The translations under genes were made by a program, and so were the position numbers. The notes under the pieces are model-generated. The model was not told the origin of the DNA. It made no database searches and was given only the letters and a program-made list of their open reading frames with translations. A stretch of 64,000 nucleotides of DNA, taken from contig OX336344.1 of assembly GCA_946902875.1 (NCBI GenBank), positions 15,955,791 through 16,019,790 of the forward strand, given 5' to 3'. This document shows, piece after piece, positions 56,354 to 64,000 of the stretch (its first letter is position 1; the number at the start of each line of letters is the position of its first letter). Origin of the DNA: Nematopogon swammerdamellus (Eukaryota; Arthropoda; Insecta; Lepidoptera; Adelidae).

Positions 56354-57635
56354 GAGGTGCAAAAGCGGAGTTTGAAGTTATTTCTTCTAGCCAACCTTGG
56401 GCCTGCCTTAAAATCAGCGTCATGCATACCTTCTCCTCGGGCTCAGTAATGTGGGACAAATGCTGTGTCAGGTCAAATTTTTCTTGCCTTATTTATTACT
56501 ATGATGTTATATTTATATATGTAAGTATGTATGTAGGTACGTTAGCGATTCTTAATACTTAGGTGAGAGAATCAAAACAATACATTTTCAACTCTTTTCT
56601 TCGGCTGGGGTAATTAAATTGCCTAAAATATTTTTCTTAAATGTGGCCGTAAACTTATTATTTTAAATCACATTTAACTAACCCTTACGCCAGGGAATAG
56701 GCATGGCGTGTATTATAGTGTGACCTAGAATAAACAAAATGGTGATTATCCCTCATTTTGGCTACACCATAGTCGTGTAAAAATTACACTATCCAACTGC
56801 ATACTCAGGTGGCATGTAGGCTACCTCTCCATATAATATATTGTTTTTCTTTATTCTGTCTATACCGCATACATACCAGTATATAACAGCTAGCAATGTC
56901 CACGGAGAACAATAGATGAGCTTAATGCTTTCTCGAACCGCCTCCACCTCTACTCTACCGTGAGAATAATTATGTGAAATATCACACATACACGACCTTA
57001 GTAAAGTAGAACGAATTCCAAGAGAAAATGTCTACTACGTGTACACAGATTGATACATAAATAATTTCGCCAGTTAATTGCTCTGTATTTCATGTTACGT
57101 ATTTATTTGGAAACCTTGAGAATCGGGAACTTTTATTTAGTTATTTGCTATTGTGGGATCATGAAAAAAAAATTATTTAGCTCTTTTGTTAAATATTACA
57201 ATCATGCATGAATCATGTTCCCATAGAAAACAATCTTGAGTGAGTTTTTCAGAAAAATCTTTCAGATTTAATTAAATTACTTACATGCTGCATCTACATA
57301 TACAAATCACCTAATAAATAAAGATAATGAATTTATTTACAAAATAAATTAAATTTTACCACAAAGTTCAAATGAAATATGAGTAGCTACTATGGAATGC
57401 AGACCGCTAATTATTTTAATTAACTAAGTAGATGCTGCGTGCGTGCTAAGTTAATGGCTTGTATGTCGCCAGAGCACAGAGTTCCTTTGCTAAATTAATT
57501 ACCTATTTAGTATGTATATGTACACAACACACGGTAGGAGAACCGGCTCCTTCTGCAAACCACAATAAATATTAGACTTTGGCAGCAAATCCAACAAAGC
57601 AAACATCACTGTTTGCCATTTAATCAAAATCAGTG

Positions 57636-57765
57636 CCAAACTGTAGGTTCTTACCCTTCCTTTAGACTTGAACTGAATTGGTACTACCGCACTGAATGCG
57701 CTGCAACAACTGCATATCATAATAGGTTTGGCTCTTGGCCATCCAGTCCGTCATAGTCAGCACAA
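57636..57765 (+). mobile_element. SINE family A, decayed fragment
   Basis: AAACTGTAGGTTCTTACCCT, TACTACCGCACTGAATGCGC and CCAGTCCGTCATAGTCAGCA in family order with deletions. Confidence 0.4.
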
Positions 57766-58217
57766 ATTAAAATGACGCAAGTCGAAGAGCAGGAACCTCT
57801 TTGGCATCCTTTGGTAGCGCGGTAGACTGGCCGCGAAAATATAGATAGTCATCCATTCGAAGTAGGTACTAGACGTGTGAAAATAAATCAACCCTAAGTA
57901 TATACTACAGCATCGCCTCAGAAAACCCGTAAAGAGTATTCTCAGAGATCATCCCCCACACCTTCGACCTAAAAAATATCTTTTTTTATACTGGTAACTG
58001 AAGCGTGGGTTTGATAATTTTGTGTGTCCAATACCGAACACAGCAGAAAATATCACGGTAACCGATTTCGGCGTATAATAGCAAGTTCACTGAATACAAA
58101 TTCCTGGGCTGTGGGGGTGTGATAGGAATAAATAACAGGCTGCCTAACTTGTGCGTCACTAAACAACTATACCACTAGGAACGAAGATATATTATAGTGT
58201 TATCTTAGACATGATTG

Positions 58218-58250
58218 ACTAATTATTAGGTATTATACCTAATAATTAGT
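58218..58250. repeat. Perfect palindrome
   Basis: ACTAATTATTAGGTA, three bases, then the inverse. Confidence 0.9.
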
Positions 58251-58898
58251 CGCCAGGGTTCACGAGATGCCCTAGCCATGTTTCTTTGGCGTGTTTGTAA
58301 CGATTACATTTTGCTTGCTACAACCTTTTACTGTCAAATCTGCGTATGAGGTGTACTTAGACAGGAAGAAACAGTTAATGTTAGTTTTATTATCAATCTA
58401 GAGTAAATGCTACCGAAATGATGATCACTCAAAAACCCCACACACTTCACCGTCATTATATTGACCTGAGCAATAAACGCCATAATTAAATACGTGATCG
58501 ACATCGCAAATAGCCATGATTCTTGGAAGGGTTAATCCGTTGGTTAATTAAACCTCAAGGGCGCTGCTACCTGGATGCGCATTGTCTGTATTTCCAGCTC
58601 CATAGTTGCTAAAACACGTTTGTAATTAGGAGAGATTGCTGGAACTGGGACTGCATTCCGCCGCGCGGCGAGATATGTTTGAAGACGGGTCCAGAACTCT
58701 GGTCTGACTCGACTAGGCTAGGCGGCATTCTGATATTGGCAACTGTTCATTAATGAGCGTATGAATGAAGAAATAAAGAAGTGACCGTTGAGCCGGACAG
58801 TGCGCTATCTCTGCATCCCAATATGTAGCTGTCTTTCAATTATTATTTTGTCATTGCTTATTCTCTTTATATGTACATGTGTGGGGCCGGTACTTTAA

Positions 58899-59130
58899 AA
58901 GAATAGACCCAATGCATCTCTCCCCATGTATGTCGTAAAAGGCGACTAAGAGATATGACTCCCTTCTTATATTACTAGGTGGTGGGATATAACCCGCTCG
59001 GGCTGGTACCACCGCACTGAATGAAAGGTCCTTCGAATCGGCTATGCAAATAGTTTGTGTTTTCCGTCCAGTTCAATGTAGCCGGCACGATCTAAGGGAG
59101 GCACTGACGTGGCACTAAGTTCACCCGGTG
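58899..59130 (+). mobile_element. Family E fragment joined to SINE A fragment
   Basis: 58899-58957 (ATCTCTCCCCATGTATGTCG) matches family E at 9600; from 58958 it becomes SINE A body (TTACTAGGTGGTGGGATATA ... AAGTTCACCCGGTG). The join has no spacer. Confidence 0.55.
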
Positions 59131-59293
59131 CACCAAGCATACATACGGGAGTGGCAACCGTCGAGCGCTATTATATGGGAAAATTAGCCGCGTCTTAGTG
59201 CATTATGCTCTTACAATATAATAGTCTGCGGGATCGAACGTCAGTGCACATGTGACTTGGGGACAAAGAACACGTATATGTGCACTACGCAAA

Positions 59294-59373
59294 ATGGCGA
59301 GTTGTGCAGTTCGTACGTGTCGAAAGAGCTCAAGATCATCAGGAATAACAAAAGATGGGGTAACCTTTCATAG
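59294..59373 (+). CDS. THAP-domain zinc finger, first exon
   Basis: Eighty bases: ATG with a good context (CAAAATGG), 26 codons plus AG, then donor GTAAGT. The peptide begins MASCAVRTC and ends GVTFH, the opening of a THAP domain: Cys-x(4)-Cys followed by the G-(V/I)-(S/T)-F-H-(R/K)-F-P strand. THAP is a C2CH DNA-binding finger found in host regulators and P-element-type transposases. The second Cys-His pair must be in a later exon that I did not find. The exon is nested in scribble intron 2 on the same strand, so it is a nested gene, a transposon-derived gene or a remnant. Confidence 0.6.
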
Positions 59374-59550
59374 GTAAGTCATTTTAATGATAATACAACG
59401 CTTAAAACGTGAAAAATACAATAATTCCGCGAGTTAGGAGCACGACTGCGCGCCATACCGGGCGCGTACACATGATAGGCAAATTTGACAGACTGAAAAG
59501 AAATTTGAAATCAATTATTGTATACGGGGATGTTGTTTATAATAAATGCG

Positions 59551-59654
59551 ATGTTGTTTATCATAAATGCGAAAGTATATTTGTTTGTTTATTTGTTTGC
59601 TATCATGTTGTTTATCATAAATGCGAAAGTATATTTGTTTGTTTATTTGTTTGC
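59551..59654 (+). repeat. Tandem duplication, ~54 bp
   Basis: ATGTTGTTTATCATAAATGC GAAAGTATATTTGTTTG occurs twice in a row, and a partial third copy precedes it at 59530. ORFs here are repeat frames. Confidence 0.8.
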
Positions 59655-59679
59655 TTGTTTTTTTTTAAGTGAAAATTTC

Positions 59680-60265
59680 TTTAGCGGTGCTTGGCACTTT
59701 TTTAGGTGGGTATAAAATTTATAACTCGAAATCGCGACATCGCGTCAGCGTCGTTTTTAAAATGAAACCTTAAGTCATTGCATTAAGGGTTAAGTTAGAG
59801 TGGCACGGGATCTGCCGGCACACCCGGAGTGCAACTGTTAAGTAGGGTTCGGTAACAGGTTTATGTCTGTCCATTCTACTAAGTTCTGCAAAATGAATGT
59901 AGGGTTCCGTAACAAATACATGTCTGTCCGTTCTACAAAATTTAACATTTATTTCAAAATGAATGTAGGGTTCCGTAACAAATGCATGTCTGTCCGTTCT
60001 ACTAAATTTTACAATTTTCAACCAAGGTCCTCCGACGGTTATTATATAATAAAAGTAGGGTTCCGTAACACGTTTATGTCTGTCCATTCTACTAATAAGT
60101 TCTGCAAAATGAATGTAGGGTTCCGTAACAAATGCATGTCTGTCCGTTCTACAAAATTTAACATTTATTTTAAAATGAATGTAGGGTTCCGTAACAAATG
60201 CATGTCTGTCCGTTCTACTAAATTTTAAAATTTTCAACCAAGGTCCTCCGATGGTTATTTTATAA
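59680..60265 (-). repeat. Family X element, inverted copy
   Basis: GTGCTTGGCACTTTTTTAGG, CATTAAGGGTTAAGTTAGAG, then tandem units with GTAACAAATGCATGTCTGTC. The reverse complement of 48,045-48,640. It directly adjoins the palindromic array. Confidence 0.75.
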
Positions 60266-60268
60266 TAA

Positions 60269-60872
60269 AAGTGTCTGTGTGGGCCCTGAATACGAATCCG
60301 TTGTCAAAATTCAAAAAAAGTGGCCGCCATTTTGAACTTTTTAGTTACTGGACCGATTGCTTTCAAAATCGATATCTGGGTGTCTGTGTGGGTTCTGAAT
60401 ACGAATCCGTTGTCAAAATTAAAAAAAAGTGACCGCCATTTTGAACTTTTTAGTTACTGAACCGATTGCTTTCAAAATCGATATCTGGGTGTCCGTGTGG
60501 GCTCTGAATACGAATCCGTTATCAAAATTTAAAAAAGTGGCCGCCATTTTGAACTTTTTAGTTACTATGGCGGTTATTATATTATTATTTAAAATGGCGG
60601 CCACTTTTTTAAATTTTGATAACGGATTCGTATTCAGAGCCCACACGGACACCCAGATATCGATTTTGAAAGCAATCGGTCCAGTAACTAAAAAGTTCAA
60701 AATGGCGGCCACTTTTTTTACATTTTGACAACGGATTCGTGTTCAGAGCCCACACAGACACCCAGATATCGATTTTGAAAGCAATCGGTCCAGTAACTAA
60801 AAAGTTCAAAATGGCGGCCACTTTTTTTAAATTTTGACTACAGTTTCGTATTCAGAGCCCACACATACACCC
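60269..60872. repeat. Large palindrome of a ~110-bp repeat
   Basis: Left arm 60269-60550, 40-base spacer, right arm from 60591. Inner arms are identical even at unit-specific variants (GATAACGG, CGGACACC). Each unit has GCAATCGGTCCAGTAACTAA, AAAATGGCGGCCAC and ACGGATTCGTATTCAGAGCC. Confidence 0.9.
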
Positions 60873-60965
60873 AGATATCGATTTTGAAAGCAATCGGTCC
60901 AGTAACGAAAAAGTTCAAAATGGCGGCCACTTTTTTTTATTTTTACTACAGATTCGTATTCAGAG

Positions 60966-62587
60966 TAGTGTTGTTAATTAATGCGAAAAAGCATTAATTT
61001 AATTCACTTGCGAATCTTACGGCCTTAACATGCTAACGTTAAATGCTAAATGCGAATGCGAAAAATATCGCTCGACAGTTCATGATGGAATGAACACACA
61101 CAATGAATGTCTTATACACGGTGTTGCAACCCCAACTTTAAAACCCGAAAGGGGGTGATTCTGTACGTGAAATAGAACAACTTTTGTTGAACGACTTTTT
61201 AATTTGAAGAAAAAAAAATTTTTTTCTCCATACATTTTGAGAATAGGCATTTAGAAATTGTATGGAAAAAATTTTTTTTTTATTTAGATGGGTCTAGCAC
61301 CAGTGGTTCTCGAGTTATGACCAAAACAAAAGTTCATCTGACAGATGGATAGATCTCACCGAGACCTGAAGTTTGAGTACCAACACGATGGATCTAAGAC
61401 CAGTGGTTCTCGAGTTATGACCAAAACAAAAGTTCATGTAACAGATGGATAGATCTCACCGAGACCTGAAGTTTGAGTACCAACACGATGGGTCTAGCAC
61501 CAGTGGTTCTCGAGTTATGACCAAAACAAAAGTTCATGTAACAGATGGATAGATCTCACCGAGACCTGAAGTTTGAGTACCAACACGATGGGTCTAGCAC
61601 CAGTGGTTCTCGAGTTATGACCAAAACAAAAGTTCATGTGACAGATGGATAGATCTCACCGAGACCTGAAGTTTGAGTACCAACACGATGGGTCTATTAC
61701 CAGTGGTTCTCGAGTTATGACCAAAACAAAAGTTAATGTGACAGATGGATAGATCTCATCGAGACGTTCAGATTGAGTACCAACACGATGGGTCTAAGTC
61801 CAGTGGTTCTCGAGATATGACCAAAACAAATTATCACGTGACAGATGGGTAGATCTCATCGAGACGTTCAGTTTGAGTACCAACACGATGGGTCTAAGTT
61901 AAGTGGTTCTCGAGATATGACCAAAACAAATTATCACGTGACAGATGGGTAGATCTCATCGAGACGTTCAGTTTGAGTACCAACACGATGGGTATAAGTC
62001 CAGTGGTTCTCGAGATATGACCAAAACAAATTATCACGTGACAGATGGGTAGATCTCATCGAGACGTTCAGTTTGAGTACCAACACGATGGGTCTAAGTC
62101 CAGTGGTTCTCGAGATATGACCAAAACAAATTATCACGTGACAGATAGGTAGATCTCATCGAGACGTTCAGTTTGAGTACCAACACGATGGGTCTAAGTC
62201 CAGTGGTTCTGTAGATATGACCAAAACTAATGATCACGTGACAGATGATAATTCCGATCCCTCACTCGCATGATATCGCATCGAATTCGCGTTTAGATGC
62301 TAGCTAGCTAGCTAGCAGCGGAGCGCATGCAGCTATATAGCATTTAGCATTTAGCATTTAGCAGTACCACAGGTAATAAATAGCACATACTTCATTGCTT
62401 TGTGCGTTCCAAAACAAACTAACCAACTAAGTTTTACGAACGAAACAGCACGGCTAACTAAAATGAAATGTGATTATTGCTTAGCATTTAGCATTAATTT
62501 TTATTCATCAGGGCGCTTAGCAGTGCTAAATGCTAAGGGGGTATTCATTATGAATTAATTTTGTTAATGCTAAGCATAACAAGACTA
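60966..62587. mobile_element. hAT-like element carrying a 100-bp satellite
   Basis: The target duplication ATTCAGAG is perfect (60958-60965 and 62588-62595). The ends TAGTGTTGTTA and TAGTCTTGTTA are inverted, 10 of 11. Subterminal zones have many GCATTTAGC/GCTAAATGC copies on both strands. Removing the element restores an intact copy of the surrounding repeat. No transposase frame. Confidence 0.85.
61287..62247 (+). repeat. Tandem satellite, 100-bp period, about 9.6 units
   Basis: CAGTGGTTCTCGAGTTATGA or its variant recurs at 61301, 61401, 61501 and so on to 62201, exactly every 100 bases. Units 1-5 share ACCTGAAGTTTGAG and ACAAAAGTT; units 6-10 share ACGTTCAGTTTGAG and TTATCACGTGAC. The ORF at 61934-62137 is only a satellite frame. 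Confidence 0.95.
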
Positions 62588-63394
62588 ATTCAGAGCCCAC
62601 ACATACACCCAGATATCGATTTTGAAAGCAATCGGTCCACTATCTAAAAAGTTCAAAATGGCGGCCACTTTTTTAAATTTTTACTTCGATTCAGATTCGA
62701 TACTTCGAACAGATTCGTAATCAGAGCCCACACATACACCCAGATATCGATTTTGAAAGCAATCGGTCCAGTAACTAAAAAGTTCAAAATGGCGGCCACT
62801 TTTTTTAAATCGCGAGATTAAAACACCATGAATATTATTAAACCGGAAAAAAATATTGTTTTAAGGAAGACTCCAATCTTTTACTCTGTTCCTCGAAGTT
62901 TAGGTAAATAAGCCCTACTTATTCCTATCACTGATTATTAGTACAACTTTTCAAAAATATTAGAACAACAGTCTGGTTTAATTTTTCAATATTTTTTTTT
63001 GGATTCAAACAATAATATTCGTTCAGTAAAAACTATTTGAAATAATATTACAAATAACAATTTCAAAATTCACAAATATACCGCACCATCATCGTCCGTC
63101 AGACTGGCATTCGTAGTGAACCCGTCAAGTTGCCGTCAAGCAAGGCTTCCGATTGGTCGGACGGTCGGCTCTTACTACCAGATACCCGAGCCAAGCCAGC
63201 GATAACAAACCTGTCGCTGGCCTTGCTCGCTCTGTCTCTCTCCATATCGCAGGGCGCGATATGGGTAACGGAGATAGACAAGTCACGTCATAAAAGATTA
63301 AATTGCGATTTCGATTTTCGTAGTAGTAGGGATTTTTGGCTAGCCGTGCTCCGATACAAACGCAGTAGCGTTGCGTCTCCCGTATGTATGCTCG

Positions 63395-63471
63395 GTGACC
63401 CGGTGTTATGGGCTGACATCACGGATGTTGTAGGTGATGTAGCCAACCGTGTCAGTTTCCATAAAAAAAAA
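63395..63471 (+). mobile_element. SINE family A, 3' tail only
   Basis: CCCGGTGTTATGGGCTGACA to TTTCCATAAAAAAAAA. A short segment following it (GTAGCTGTCTTTCAATTGTT) also occurs at 58827. Confidence 0.65.
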
Positions 63472-63520
63472 CGTAGCTGTCTTTCAATTGTTATTTTGAC
63501 ATTGCTTGTTCTCTAACATG

Positions 63521-63669
63521 TATAATGCGCGGGGCGGATCTTGGCGTGTCGCCGCCGCAGCGGTTCGTCAGTGTTCTCCCTCGCACCCGCACCGTACTTG
63601 TATAGTGTATTCGCGTGGCGGGTCGCCCGCTGCGGCGACGACACACCGAGATCCGTCCCGGGCATTATA
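63521..63669. repeat. GC-rich inverted repeat, ~41-bp arms
   Basis: TATAATGCGCGGGGCGGATC ... GCCGCCGCAGC pairs with GCTGCGGCGACGACACACCG ... GGGCATTATA; 66-base loop. Confidence 0.8.
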
Positions 63670-64000
63670 CCTTGGTAAATTAACTCGTATGTTGGCATAC
63701 TTCTCTAATCTCTCTACCACCCACACGGCAGGATGTATCGATACGAGTTGACTAATTGACATGTTGCCGGTGTCACGAGCCGAAAGATTAATGTTCACGC
63801 GCCCGGCTTACGCGCAAGGAATAAGTTCGATAGCATCTGTGCCTGCTCAACGGATATTACCAACTTCAATTTAGGGAGCACTATGCATTGAGCCCACATA
63901 AGCACGTAAGTATTCCATTTGTGCTGGAGAAATTGTGTCACCGCTAGGGCGAGGAGCGGGCCTAATTCGCTGAGAGCCGCCATTCAAGCTGATTTGTACA

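Larger units (their letters stand above)
55771..58898. other. Scribble intron 2, low-repeat part
   Basis: Contains the 50-bp tandem duplication, a decayed SINE and one palindrome; otherwise unique AT-rich DNA. No third scribble exon found here. Confidence 0.5.
60873..62815 (+). repeat. Continuation of the ~110-bp repeat array
   Basis: Forward units continue to 60965, are broken by the hAT-like element, and resume at 62588 for about two more units to 62815 (AAAATGGCGGCCACTTTTTT). Confidence 0.85.
62816..64000. other. Window end inside scribble intron 2
   Basis: The AT-rich 62,816-63,090 is followed by moderately GC-rich DNA, a SINE tail and the GC inverted repeat. A 62-codon minus-strand frame (63795-63983, starting MAALSELGP) is Leu-rich and unrecognised. 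Confidence 0.4.

Noticed and set aside
60419..60821. Frames of 70-99 codons with NFLVTGPIAFKID repeats
   Set aside because: Both strands give nearly the same protein because the DNA is palindromic.
63795..63983. 62-codon Leu-rich frame (MAALSELGP...)
   Set aside because: Good ATG and open, but no family recognised, next to repeat DNA, and short; left as unassigned.

Overview
This window looks like nuclear DNA of a lepidopteran insect. It is AT-rich, has small exons with GT-AG introns, and contains two recognisable genes with insect-type proteins. Almost everything else is interspersed repeats whose styles I associate with moths and butterflies: tRNA-headed SINEs, the 'GACTCGCACTTGGCCGG' family, short inverted-repeat transposons and fragments of LINE reverse transcriptase. 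I cannot name the species. Nothing bacterial, plasmid-like or CRISPR-like is present. Repeat families are given letters (A, B, C, E, F, G, H, L) invented for this annotation.

Region 1-38,000 is a repeat-filled stretch with no host gene I can prove. It holds SINEs, hAT-like and other inverted-repeat elements, LINE fragments, CATA and CTGT microsatellites and several GC-rich islands. Two islands (about 14,160-14,230 and 15,230-15,310) could be exons but are unproven. A 3.0-kb segment at 32,541-35,541 is bounded by perfect 39-bp inverted repeats and carries a helix-turn-helix transposase remnant.

Region 38,002-44,473 (minus strand) is a complete five-exon gene for pyrroline-5-carboxylate reductase, the last step of proline synthesis (828 nt of CDS, 275 aa, every splice junction in phase). 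Its introns hold SINEs and three different LINE fragments. About 4.5 kb away, in divergent orientation, scribble starts at 49,006 on the plus strand. Its first two coding exons (49,006-49,164 and 52,012-52,129) are here, and the rest must lie beyond 64,000. A short THAP zinc-finger start exon (59,294-59,373) sits on the same strand inside scribble intron 2.

The most notable repeat structures are these. (1) A SINE family whose head combines tRNA-like A and B boxes with a stretch matching the internal promoter of 5S rRNA. (2) A 1,622-bp element at 60,966-62,587 carrying an exact 100-bp-period satellite, flanked by a perfect 8-bp target duplication and inserted in a palindromic array of a ~110-bp repeat. 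(3) Several hAT-like miniature elements with readable target-site duplications. (4) Twin tRNA-like units, one inside an inverted-repeat frame and one outside it. The two host genes are not functionally linked as far as the sequence shows: one is metabolic, the other an epithelial polarity scaffold.
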